Source of the DNA: an uncultured Collinsella sp.
GTDB taxonomy: Bacteria > Actinomycetota > Coriobacteriia > Coriobacteriales > Coriobacteriaceae
DNA: 10,391 nt
NCBI GenBank assembly: GCA_902465425.1
Contig: CABQNA010000038.1
Coordinates: 1-10,391, forward strand
Direction: 5' to 3'
The translations under genes and the position numbers were made by a program. Under the pieces are notes generated by a model that was not told the origin of the DNA, ran no database searches, and saw nothing but the letters and a program-made list of their open reading frames with translations. Shown piece by piece: positions 1-8,246 of this stretch. Positions within the stretch are counted from its first letter, which is position 1, and every line of letters begins with the position of its first letter.

Positions 1-2204
<2,204 letters not shown>

Positions 2205-2214
2205 GTCTCCCACC

Positions 2215-2339
2215 GCAGGATCTGAGGGCTAACCTTCGCGGACGTCCTCGGACATGAAAGAACCCCCGCTGCGCACTACGTGCGGTGGGGGTTCTTTCGT
2301 CCTGCGGAGTGTCCGCGAAGGTTAGCCCTCAGATCCTGC
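2215..2339 (+). terminator. Intrinsic terminator nested in a 29-bp perfect inverted repeat, downstream of nifJ
   Basis: The core hairpin has arms at 2256-2274 and 2280-2298 with loop ACTAC. It reads GAAAGAACCCCC against GGGGGTTCTTTC, extended inward by seven more pairs, three of the 19 total being G-U. The right arm supplies the T-rich stretch GTTCTTTCGT, and the left arm carries the complementary A-rich stretch, so the core could act in either direction. Outside it lie two perfectly complementary 29-base arms at 2215-2243 and 2311-2339 (GCAGGATCTGAGGG... against its complement). A further short pairing, GGAC 2250-2253 with GTCC 2299-2302, helps join the two. The whole 125 bases can fold as one long interrupted hairpin. 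The terminator role is well supported by position just after the nifJ stop. The reason for the long outer repeat is unknown. Confidence 0.85.
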
Positions 2340-2520
2340 TACGACTACGTCCTTGGATTGTGTGGGCGGATGAAGGACGTAGTTGGCCGGGAATTCCGTC
2401 CCCTTCGCTGTTTCGCGGCTTTGCCGCGAAACCTCGCGCCACTTTGGGGATGGATGGGGGACTTGGCTGTTGCCGCCTTTTCGGAGCCCTTCTTTATTCC
2501 TTTTGCTGGATGAAAAGCCC
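2340..2520. repeat. Gene-free stretch with two further hairpins
   Basis: No credible gene is seen here. Two more inverted repeats follow the nifJ terminator. One pairs ACTACGTCCTT (2344-2354) with AAGGACGTAGT (2373-2383), 11 perfect pairs with an 18-base loop. The second is GTTTCGCGGC TTT GCCGCGAAAC (2410-2432), 10 perfect pairs with a 3-base loop. It is enclosed by a weaker outer pairing of CCGTCCCC (2396-2403) with GGGGATGG (2446-2453). Neither has a T-tract, so they are not ordinary terminators. The density of palindromes suggests a dispersed intergenic repeat of the REP/BIME kind, but copy number cannot be judged from one window. Confidence 0.5.
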
Positions 2521-2859
2521 CTTGTTTTTGCAGGGGTGCATACTCGACTTATAAGTGCATAGAATCTCGTATAGTGCGAGTAAGATTTTACGCTGTCCGT
2601 TTTGTGTTTAGCAGAGATGTAGTTTGCATAATCCGACATAATCCTTGCTGCATTTAAATAAAGTTGCACGTAAATGGCGTAGATATGCCTGAGCTGGGGT
2701 TCTGTACGCTGAGCGGATAAAAACGACCGTTCACCGTTCCGCTATTTTCAAAATGAATAAAATGAGCGATAAAGAGAATATAAACCTTAATAAACTCGCG
2801 TATCGCACGGACGCGGGTTATTAATGGGTTGTAGGCCTTTTACAGAAAGGATTCCAGCA
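2521..2859 (+). promoter_or_regulatory. AT-rich upstream region and leader of arcC
   Basis: This 340-base stretch has no credible gene and is distinctly more AT-rich than the flanking coding sequence, as expected for a promoter region. Visible elements are: TGCATA repeated at 2537-2542 and 2556-2561; a 10-base palindrome ACTTATAAGT at 2547-2556; a perfect direct repeat CATAATCC at 2627-2634 and 2637-2644, with start-to-start spacing of 10 bases, about one helical turn; a dyad TTCAAAATGAA at 2747-2757; and a larger hairpin at 2787-2824, listed separately. TATAGT (2570-2575) and CATAAT (2627-2632) resemble -10 hexamers, but no convincing -35 hexamer lies at the right distance. The promoter is therefore inferred from position, not located. 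Confidence 0.4.
2787..2824 (+). promoter_or_regulatory. Hairpin/dyad in the arcC leader
   Basis: TTAATAA at 2787-2793, an unpaired A at 2794 and CTCGCG at 2795-2800 pair with CGCGGG at 2812-2817 and TTATTAA at 2818-2824. This gives 13 pairs with one G-U and an 11-base loop. It ends 19 bases before the ribosome binding site of arcC. There is no terminal T-tract, so it is more likely an operator dyad or a leader structure affecting translation or stability than a terminator. The regulator is not recognisable; the centre does not match the usual ArgR box. Confidence 0.4.
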
Positions 2860-3809
2860 ATGTCTAAGCCTCTTGGCAAGCCCGATCGTATTGTCGTCGC
2901 CCTTGGCGGCAACGCCCTCGGCAACAACCCCGTCGAGCAGATCGAGGCCGTGAGCAACACCGCCCACGCTCTCCTTGGTCTCATCGAGCAGGGTAACGAG
3001 ATCATCATCACCCACGGCAACGGCCCGCAGGTCGGCATGATCCAGAACGCCTTCGCCGCTGCCCACGATGCCATCGGTACCCCCGAGATGCCGCTGCCCG
3101 AGTGCGGCGCCATGTCCCAGGGCTACATTGGTTATCACCTGCAGCAGGGCATTGGCCGCGAGATGCACAAGCGCTATAAGCGCTGGCACGCCGCAACCGT
3201 CGTCACCCAGATCGAGTGCGACCCGGATGATCCCGCGTTCAAGAACCCGACCAAGCCGATCGGCCCCTTCTACACCGAGGAGCAGGCCAAGGAGTTCATG
3301 GCCGAGGATCCCTCCAAGGTCTTCGTCGAGGATTCCGGCCGCGGCTGGCGTCGCGTCGTCGCTTCCCCCGATCCCAAGAAGATCGTCGAGGCTGACTCCA
3401 TCCTCACGAGTTCATCGTCATCGCCTGCGGTGGCGGCGGCATCCCCGTCGTCCGCGACTACGAGAACAAGGGCTGCTACAAGGGCGTTCCCGCCGTCATC
3501 GACAAGGACCTGGGCGGCGAGCTGCTGGCCGAGGACTGCGACGCCGACGTTCTGTTCCTGCTGACCGCCGTTGAGCATGTCGCCATCAACTTTGGCAAGC
3601 CCAACCAGGAGGAGCTCGAGGACCTCACCGCCGACGAGGCCGAGCGCCTGGCCGACGAGGGCCAGTTCGGCAAGGGTTCCATGGAGCCCAAGGTCCGCGC
3701 TGCCATCAAGTTCGCACGTTCCCGCAAGGGCCGCACCTGCATCATCGGCGCCTTGGACAAGGCCGCCGAGACCATGGCCGGCCTCTCCGGTACCCGCATT
3801 CACGAGTAG
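2860..3809 (+). pseudogene. arcC: Carbamate kinase, frameshifted
   Basis: Carbamate kinase transfers phosphate from carbamoyl phosphate to ADP, giving ATP at the end of arginine-deiminase-type fermentation. The ATG at 2860 is preferred over an in-frame ATG at 2824 because AGAAAGGA (2844-2851) sits 8 bases before it. Residues 1-181 match the family: VVALGGNALG, ITHGNGPQVG, KNPTKPIGPFY and GRGWRRVVASP are all visible. After codon ATC at 3400-3402 the family sequence stops in this frame and resumes at GAG 3408 in another frame, with EFIVIACGGGGIPVV, AVIDKDL, NFGKPNQ, GSMEPKV and the C-terminal GTRIHE before TAG 3807-3809. Only five bases (3403-3407) separate the halves where relatives have about six residues, so roughly 13 bases appear missing. 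Translation from 2860 would run on out of frame to 3564, giving 234 residues with a wrong C-terminus lacking part of the nucleotide site. It is either a true inactivating deletion or an assembly error. No arcA or arcB is adjacent. Confidence 0.9.
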
Positions 3810-3831
3810 CCTCTACTCTGTTGCCTCTCTC

Positions 3832-3855
3832 GTGGGCGCTAGGCAAAGCGCCCAC
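3832..3855 (+). terminator. Hairpin downstream of arcC, first of two
   Basis: GTGGGCGCT (3832-3840) pairs perfectly with AGCGCCCAC (3847-3855) around the loop AGGCAA. It is followed by AAACTAG rather than a T-tract, so on its own it is a weak terminator. It may stabilise the mRNA 3' end or support the stronger hairpin 20 bases downstream. Confidence 0.45.
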
Positions 3856-3874
3856 AAACTAGCCTCTCTTCATG

Positions 3875-3907
3875 AGCCCCGCAGTCCGCTCCGACTGCGG
3901 GGCTTTT
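3875..3907 (+). terminator. Intrinsic terminator of arcC
   Basis: AGCCCCGCAGTC (3875-3886) and GACTGCGGGGCT (3893-3904) form a 12-bp GC-rich stem with loop CGCTCC, followed at once by TTT (TTTT counting the last stem base). It is a textbook Rho-independent terminator on the plus strand. The convergent minus-strand gene ends at 3944. Read from that side the same stem lacks a trailing T-tract, so it would be less effective in that direction. Confidence 0.9.
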
Positions 3908-3943
3908 GCTATTCACCTAGTCATTGGGGACATTCTTAAACGA

Positions 3944-4945
3944 CTAGTAGTAGGCCCACATGGCTTCGACTTCGTTGAGGACCTCTACGACGCCCCAGCG
4001 ACGGGCGCTGCGGCTGGCCGAGTTGGGGTCGTAGACGCCAATCTGGTTGGCATCGTCGATGCCGTAGAGCACGATGTAGTGGCCTACGTTGGTAAACGTA
4101 CCGGGGCGCACTGCGGCGATGACGGGCGCACCCGAGCGAAGTGCTTGGGTAATCGATTCGCGATCGTTATAGAGCTGTGTTCCGTTGAGCCCCAGCTGCC
4201 ACGCACCGCCTGTCATAAACGACCACTCGGTGGCACCAGTGGGGGCGTAGTTGCCGGCTTCGGCCAGTGCGCATATATCGACCGGCGTCTTATCGGCGTG
4301 GCCGGTCTTAAAGATATAGACCATGGTGAGGCAAGTGGGACCGCAAGCGTTTTCGCGAATAGTGCCACCGGCATAGGGCAGCTCCGACCATGCGGGGTCA
4401 ATTTGGTAGATGTGGGGCATGGTGCCGGCCTGCCATTGCGAGCGTGGGGTCGAGAACGCAAAGGAGTAACCGGGCGCGATGGGAGCTTTAAGCAGCCTGT
4501 CCTCGGCAGTGGGCTCAAGACCGGCTGATCCGTGGGAGATACAGGATCCCAAAAACACAAAGACGAGGCAGGCGGCAATGGAGCAAAACGCAAGGCGTAG
4601 GCGGCGGGCCGGAAGCGCATGGCTTGTGGTGCGCGACGCGGAGCGAGGGGCGGAATTGCCGCGATCGCGTTGAGGTCGCGAAAAGGAACGTTTAACGTAG
4701 TAGTCGGCCTTACGGCGATCGTGGCGGCGCGGCTGCGATGAGTCGGTCTGGCGTTGGCGCGTGCTCGTGCTCACGCGGTCTGACTGCTGCACGGTACGGC
4801 TTTGTTGCCGCGAAGAAGCCCCGGGCTGCTCTTGGGAGCGCTGCGGGTTGTCGTTGTCGGAGGTGCTTCTGGGCGTTGGCGTGGTGCGGCCGGCAAGGCG
4901 CACGCTTTGTGGCCGTTGGTCGCCGTCATTGTATCCGTATGCCAT
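3944..4945 (-). CDS. Membrane-anchored C39-like cysteine peptidase with basic low-complexity N-terminal tail
   Basis: Encodes 333 residues. ATG at 4945-4943 is chosen because AAGGTG lies 6 bases upstream; an in-frame GTG three codons earlier overlaps that site. Residues about 1-115 are polar and low complexity, rich in Arg, Gln, Ser and Thr, with basic clusters such as RRHDRRK. One hydrophobic segment (about 116-135) should span the membrane with the tail inside. The remaining ~200 residues form a C39-like (papain-fold) domain outside. IYQIDPAWSELPY leads to the catalytic-type ENACGPTCLTMVY (Cys201), VGHYIVLYG (His289) and VYDPNS (Asp306), so the Cys-His-Asp set appears complete. Unlike bacteriocin-processing C39 domains, no ABC transporter is attached or adjacent, so the substrate is unknown; a cell-envelope protein or peptide is plausible. 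The gene is convergent with arcC and divergent from the permease. LGSC at 132-135 loosely resembles a lipobox, but the long tail argues against a lipoprotein. Confidence 0.85.
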   Translation of the reverse strand: MAYGYNDGDQRPQSVRLAGRTTPTPRSTSDNDNPQRSQEQPGASSRQQSRTVQQSDRVSTSTRQRQTDSSQPRRHDRRKADYYVKRSFSRPQRDRGNSAPRSASRTTSHALPARRLRLAFCSIAACLVFVFLGSCISHGSAGLEPTAEDRLLKAPIAPGYSFAFSTPRSQWQAGTMPHIYQIDPAWSELPYAGGTIRENACGPTCLTMVYIFKTGHADKTPVDICALAEAGNYAPTGATEWSFMTGGAWQLGLNGTQLYNDRESITQALRSGAPVIAAVRPGTFTNVGHYIVLYGIDDANQIGVYDPNSASRSARRWGVVEVLNEVEAMWAYY

Positions 4946-5300
4946 TTGAATCACCTTGCCTCATGTGTAACTTGTCTATCCTACATAAAAAGATGCACGA
5001 CACATGGGTATGCGCACCAAAAGCCTGACAAATGGTACGAACGTTGCCGCGCCGCGCGCCAAGCGTCACGGCAACGGGTATTCAAAAACAGACAAGATGA
5101 AAGTGTCCAAGACGAATGACGTCTCTCGCCGTTCGTCCCAAAAACGGCGCCGCTCGTTTTGCAGTTCTGCCTTCGGTCGAGCCTTGGACGGCAATGCAAT
5201 GCCAAGGCCGTATCTTAAAGCCACGAAATAAAAGCGCGCGGCAAAACAGGCCGCGCAAGGGGTGACGCCAAGGGGCGTCAATAAGGAAAGGAGGGGAACA
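4946..5300. promoter_or_regulatory. Divergent intergenic region between the C39-like peptidase and the permease
   Basis: This 355-base region should hold the promoters of both divergent genes, but no pair of -35/-10 hexamers with good spacing is convincing on either strand. It contains an 8-bp inverted repeat, CGTTGCCG (5042-5049) with CGGCAACG (5069-5076), and a 7-bp one, GCCTTGG (5181-5187) with CCAAGGC (5202-5208). Two hairpins lie near the permease start and are listed separately. A short frame at 5004-5231 lacks a ribosome binding site and is not called as a gene. Confidence 0.4.
5236..5280 (+). promoter_or_regulatory. Two tandem hairpins in the permease leader
   Basis: GCGCGGC (5236-5242) pairs with GCCGCGC (5250-5256) around AAAACAG. 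TGACGCC (5263-5269) pairs with GGCGTCA (5274-5280) around AAGG. The second stem ends 7 bases before the AAGGAGG ribosome binding site at 5288-5294. CAAGGGG occurs twice (5256-5262 and 5269-5275), giving decoy-like purine runs upstream of the real site. A role in mRNA stability or translation is possible; the structures match no riboswitch class I can recognise. Confidence 0.35.
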
Positions 5301-6752
5301 ATGGCGGACAAGAACGCAGAGGTTGCAGTCGAGGATAACGGCGGCATGAAGAAAACGCTTTCGCTCTGGAACTTCTTCACCATCGGCTTTGGTGCCATCA
5401 TCGGTACCGGTTGGGTTCTGCAGGTCGGCGACTGGATGGTCGTGGGCGGCGGTCCCGTTCCCGCTATGATCGCATTCCTCTTGGGTGCAATCTTCCTCGT
5501 GCCCGTCGGAGCTGTTTTCGGTGAGCTCACAGCTGCTATCCCCATCTCGGGCGGCATCGTTGAGTATGTCGATCGTAGCTTTGGCCGTACGCTGAGCTAC
5601 ATCACCGGATGGCTTTTGGCCCTGGGCAACGGTATCCTGTGCCCGTGGGAGGCCATCGCCATTTCGACCCTCGTGTCCGAGATGTTCGGCAGCCTGCCCG
5701 GCCTTGAGTGGCTGCGCGCCGTCAAGCTCTACACCATCCTGGGGGCCGACGTCTACCTGTTCCCGACGCTGATCGCGCTCGGCTTTGCAGTCTACGTCAT
5801 CTTCCTCAACTTCCGCGGCGCCAGCTCGGCCGCCAAGCTCCAGGCCTTCCTGACCAAGGCTCTGCTCTGCGGCATGCTGCTCGCCATGGGCGTCTCGCTG
5901 TTCACCGGCTCGCCGGACAACGCCATGCCCGTGTTCTCCCAGGTCACCGGCGCTGGCGGCGGCAAAGCCGCTACCGAGAGCACCAGCCTGTTTGCCGGCA
6001 TCGTGTCGGTCCTGGTTCTGACCCCGTTCTTCTACGCCGGCTTCGACACCATTCCTCAGCAGGCTGAGGAAGCAGCCGAGGGCCTCAACTGGAACAAGTT
6101 CGGCAAGATCATCTCCCTGGCCCTGCTGGCCGCCGGCGGTTTCTACATGGTCTGCATCTACTCGTTCGGCACCATCCTCGACTGGCATGAGTTTGTTAAG
6201 AGCCCGGTTCCCGCGCTTGCCTGCCTCAAGGGCATCAACATGCTCCTGTACCTGGCCATGCTCGTCATCGCCACGCTTGGACCCATGGGCCCGATGAACT
6301 CCTTCTACGGCGCCACGAGCCGCATCATGCTCGCCATGGGCCGCAAGGGCCAGCTGCCCGAGCAGTTCGCCGAGGTCGACCCCAAGTCCGGCGCTCCCAA
6401 GCTTGCCTGCGTCGTTCTGGGCGTCATCACCGTCGTCGGTCCGTTCCTGGGCAAGAACATGCTCATCCCTCTGACCAACGTGTCGGCTCTCGCCTTCATC
6501 TTCTCCTGCGGCATGGTCGCCCTCGCTTGCCTGCGCATGCGCTTCACCGAGCCCGATCTGCCTCGTCCCTACGAGGTGCCCGGCGGCAAGTTTGGCATCG
6601 GCCTCGCTATCGCTGCCTGCGCCATCATCATCGGCCTGCTCGTGATTCCGTTCTCTCCCGCTTCCCTCAACATGGTGGAGTGGAGCATCGTGATCGGCTG
6701 GTTGGCTATTGGCCTGGCTCTCATGGCCTTCACCAATTCCCGCAAAAAGTAA
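5301..6752 (+). CDS. APC-superfamily amino-acid permease
   Basis: Encodes 483 residues of an integral membrane amino-acid/polyamine/organocation transporter. ATG 5301 is preferred over an in-frame GTG at 5262 because a perfect AAGGAGG (5288-5294) lies 6 bases upstream. Twelve hydrophobic helices can be placed, the first at about residues 22-45 with the unwound-helix glycine motif GAIIGTGW characteristic of the superfamily. GELTAAIPISGGIVEYVDRS follows helix 2 and is the expected cytoplasmic conserved loop. FFYAGFDTIPQQAEEA (about 243-259) is the helix-6 region, with the acidic AEE typical of the family. PRPYEVPGG (about 421-429) precedes helices 11 and 12. Length matches single-component permeases of about 450-500 residues. 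The substrate cannot be read from sequence; an amino acid or small amine is expected. It lies 131 bases upstream of the amidohydrolase on the same strand with no T-tract terminator between, suggesting co-transcription. Confidence 0.93.
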   Translation: MADKNAEVAVEDNGGMKKTLSLWNFFTIGFGAIIGTGWVLQVGDWMVVGGGPVPAMIAFLLGAIFLVPVGAVFGELTAAIPISGGIVEYVDRSFGRTLSYITGWLLALGNGILCPWEAIAISTLVSEMFGSLPGLEWLRAVKLYTILGADVYLFPTLIALGFAVYVIFLNFRGASSAAKLQAFLTKALLCGMLLAMGVSLFTGSPDNAMPVFSQVTGAGGGKAATESTSLFAGIVSVLVLTPFFYAGFDTIPQQAEEAAEGLNWNKFGKIISLALLAAGGFYMVCIYSFGTILDWHEFVKSPVPALACLKGINMLLYLAMLVIATLGPMGPMNSFYGATSRIMLAMGRKGQLPEQFAEVDPKSGAPKLACVVLGVITVVGPFLGKNMLIPLTNVSALAFIFSCGMVALACLRMRFTEPDLPRPYEVPGGKFGIGLAIAACAIIIGLLVIPFSPASLNMVEWSIVIGWLAIGLALMAFTNSRKK

Positions 6753-6883
6753 CGCCGAGCCGGGGCGGATCAGGTGCGCGGGACCCTCTCTTCCGCGCAC
6801 CGAACCCGGCACCACTTGGGTAGCTTTGTGAGGCCTTAACCCAACACGGCCTCGCCCACTATATGGATCCATAAGGAGGAACC
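6753..6883 (+). promoter_or_regulatory. Intercistronic region with two hairpins and a palindrome next to the ribosome binding site
   Basis: GGTGCGCGG (6773-6781) pairs with CCGCGCACC (6793-6801) around an 11-base loop. GTGAGGCC (6828-6835) pairs with GGCCTCGC (6848-6855) with one G-U. TATGGATCCATA (6862-6873) is a perfect 12-base palindrome whose last base is the first of the AAGGAGG ribosome binding site (6873-6879). Neither hairpin has a T-tract, so read-through from the permease into the amidohydrolase is likely. They may adjust relative expression or mRNA decay. Confidence 0.4.
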
Positions 6884-8161
6884 ATGTCCACTAAGTATGC
6901 AATCGTTGGCGGCAAGCTCATCGACGGTACCGGCGCCGAGCCGGTCGAGAACTCCCTCGTTCTCGTCGACGACAACGGCAAGATCGAGTACGCCGGCGCC
7001 ATGCAGGACCTTCCCGAGGGCGTTGAGGTCATCGACGCCGCCGGCAAGACCGTCCTTCCCGGCCTGATCGACACCCACCTGCACTTCTCGGGCAACTTGA
7101 CCGACGATGACACCGACTGGGTCATGCAGCCGCTCCTCGAGAAGCAGGCCGTCGCCGTCAAGCAGGCCTACGACTGCCTCACCCACGGCCTCACCACCGT
7201 CTGCGAGATCGGTCGCTTTGGTATCCAGATCCGTGACTGCATCGACAAGGGCGTCTTCAAGGGCCCGCGCGTTCTGGCCACCGGCCTTGGCTTCTGCCGC
7301 GTTGCCGGCCACGGCGACTCCCACCACTGCAGCCAGGAGCTCAACAAGGAATCGCACCCCTGGGGCGATCAGGTCGACGGTCCTTGGGATCTGCGCAAGG
7401 CCGTCCGTCGTCGCCTGCGCGAGAACCCCGATGCCATCAAGATCTGGGCTACCGGTGGCGGCATCTGGCGCTGGGACTCCGGCCGCGATCAGCACTACTG
7501 CTCCGAGGAGATTCAGGCCGTGGTCGAAGAGGCAAAGATGGTTGGCATCCCCGTGTGGAGCCACTGCTACAACAACCACGCCGCTGCCTACGATTCCGTT
7601 CGCTTTGGCTGCGAGCAGCTGATCCACGGCTTCGATATCGATGAGCGCACCATGGACCTCATGGCCGAGCAGGGCACCTTCTTCACCCCGACGATCGCCT
7701 TCCTGCCCACCTGGTACGCCACCTATCCGCCCGTCTACGTTCCCGAGCTGCACGACAAGTACGAGGGCACCCTGGTCGAGAAGGAGCTGCAGCGCAACTA
7801 CGACTGCCTGCGCGAGGCCAAGAAGCGCGGCGTCGTCATGACGATCGGCTCCGACTCCTTCTCCTTCGTCACCCCGTATGGCACCTGCTCCATCGAGGAG
7901 ATGTACGAGTTCGTCGACAAGATCGGCTTCACCCCGGTCGAGACCATCACCTGTGCAACCCTCAACGGTGCCAAGATGTGCCACATCGAGGACGAGACCG
8001 GTTCCATCGAGGCCGGCAAGTGCGCCGACCTGCTGGTCGTCAACGGTGACGTCGCCGCCGACATCCACGTGCTCAACACCGACAACATGGACGTCATCAT
8101 GAAGGACGGCTGGATTGTCGAGGCCGGCACCTTCGGCGAGGCAAACAAGTACAGCGCCTAA
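6884..8161 (+). CDS. Metal-dependent amidohydrolase, prolidase/imidazolonepropionase-like
   Basis: Encodes 425 residues, with AAGGAGG 4 bases before ATG 6884. Amidohydrolase-superfamily features appear in order: an N-terminal small beta domain (IVGGKLIDGTG, then AAGKTVLPGLIDTH); the HxH metal motif DTHLHF (His65, His67); IKIWATGGG with Lys186, placed as the carboxylated bridging lysine; His227 in WSHCYN; His248 in IHGFD; and Asp324 in GSDSF. The chain closes with the C-terminal beta part, SIEAGKCADLLVVNGD. This set matches binuclear members of the COG1228 group, which includes Xaa-Pro or Xaa-Arg dipeptidases and N-acyl-amino-acid hydrolases. The protein is probably cytoplasmic, as no signal peptide is present. 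Linkage to an amino-acid permease suggests it hydrolyses an imported dipeptide or acylated amino acid. The exact substrate is not decidable. Imidazolonepropionase (hutI) itself is less likely, since no other hut gene is near. The gene is followed by a terminator. Confidence 0.88.
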   Translation: MSTKYAIVGGKLIDGTGAEPVENSLVLVDDNGKIEYAGAMQDLPEGVEVIDAAGKTVLPGLIDTHLHFSGNLTDDDTDWVMQPLLEKQAVAVKQAYDCLTHGLTTVCEIGRFGIQIRDCIDKGVFKGPRVLATGLGFCRVAGHGDSHHCSQELNKESHPWGDQVDGPWDLRKAVRRRLRENPDAIKIWATGGGIWRWDSGRDQHYCSEEIQAVVEEAKMVGIPVWSHCYNNHAAAYDSVRFGCEQLIHGFDIDERTMDLMAEQGTFFTPTIAFLPTWYATYPPVYVPELHDKYEGTLVEKELQRNYDCLREAKKRGVVMTIGSDSFSFVTPYGTCSIEEMYEFVDKIGFTPVETITCATLNGAKMCHIEDETGSIEAGKCADLLVVNGDVAADIHVLNTDNMDVIMKDGWIVEAGTFGEANKYSA

Positions 8162-8202
8162 GCTACCGTTCATCGATGGCTTGATGTAAAACACAGTATT
8201 TG

Positions 8203-8217
8203 ATTGCATAATGCAAT
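8203..8217. promoter_or_regulatory. Dyad ATTGCA-TAA-TGCAAT upstream of the sensor kinase
   Basis: A perfect 6-bp inverted repeat with a 3-base centre lies between the amidohydrolase stop and its terminator hairpin, 62 bases before the kinase start. It overlaps CATAAT (8207-8212), a -10-like hexamer; TTGATG at 8181-8186 is a possible -35, but at 20 bases the spacing is too long. It could be an operator or just AT-rich promoter sequence. Confidence 0.25.
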
Positions 8218-8219
8218 GG

Positions 8220-8246
8220 AGAGGGTCGCTTGCGGCCCTCTTTATT
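8220..8246 (+). terminator. Intrinsic terminator of the permease-amidohydrolase unit
   Basis: AGAGGGTCG (8220-8228) pairs with CGGCCCTCT (8233-8241), with one G-U and a 4-base loop, followed by TTATTG; counting the stem end, TTTATT follows the hairpin. It lies 58 bases after the amidohydrolase stop and separates that unit from the two-component genes. The T-tract is short, so partial read-through into the kinase is possible. Confidence 0.75.

Noticed and set aside
2280..2554. Two overlapping plus-strand frames after nifJ
   Set aside because: They begin inside the terminator stem and have no coding character or ribosome binding site.
2322..2669. 115-codon minus-strand frame downstream of nifJ
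   Set aside because: It runs through three palindromes and the AT-rich arcC upstream region, ends inside the inverted-repeat arm, has no clear ribosome binding site and shows no recognisable domain. A spurious frame is more likely, though recurrence in other genomes as part of a repeat would be worth a check.
2824..2859. Earlier in-frame ATG for carbamate kinase
   Set aside because: It would overlap the leader hairpin and add 12 non-family residues; the ATG at 2860 has the proper ribosome binding site and the expected family N-terminus.
3403..3407. Programmed ribosomal frameshift in arcC
   Set aside because: No slippery heptamer is apparent, and the family alignment indicates missing residues as well as a frame change, which fits deletion better than recoding.
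4543..4546. Lipobox-like LGSC at the end of the C39 protein's hydrophobic segment
   Set aside because: It is preceded by more than 110 polar residues, unlike a lipoprotein signal peptide, and glycine at -2 is not the common pattern; a plain membrane anchor is simpler.
5004..5231. 75-codon basic frame in the divergent intergenic region
   Set aside because: No ribosome binding site, no recognisable domain, and it spans inverted repeats; high Arg/Lys/Ser content is expected by chance in this composition.
5082..6872. Very long minus-strand frame opposite the permease
   Set aside because: An antisense shadow of a high-GC gene: rich in Gly/Asp/Glu/His repeats with no domain. The plus-strand permease is unambiguous.
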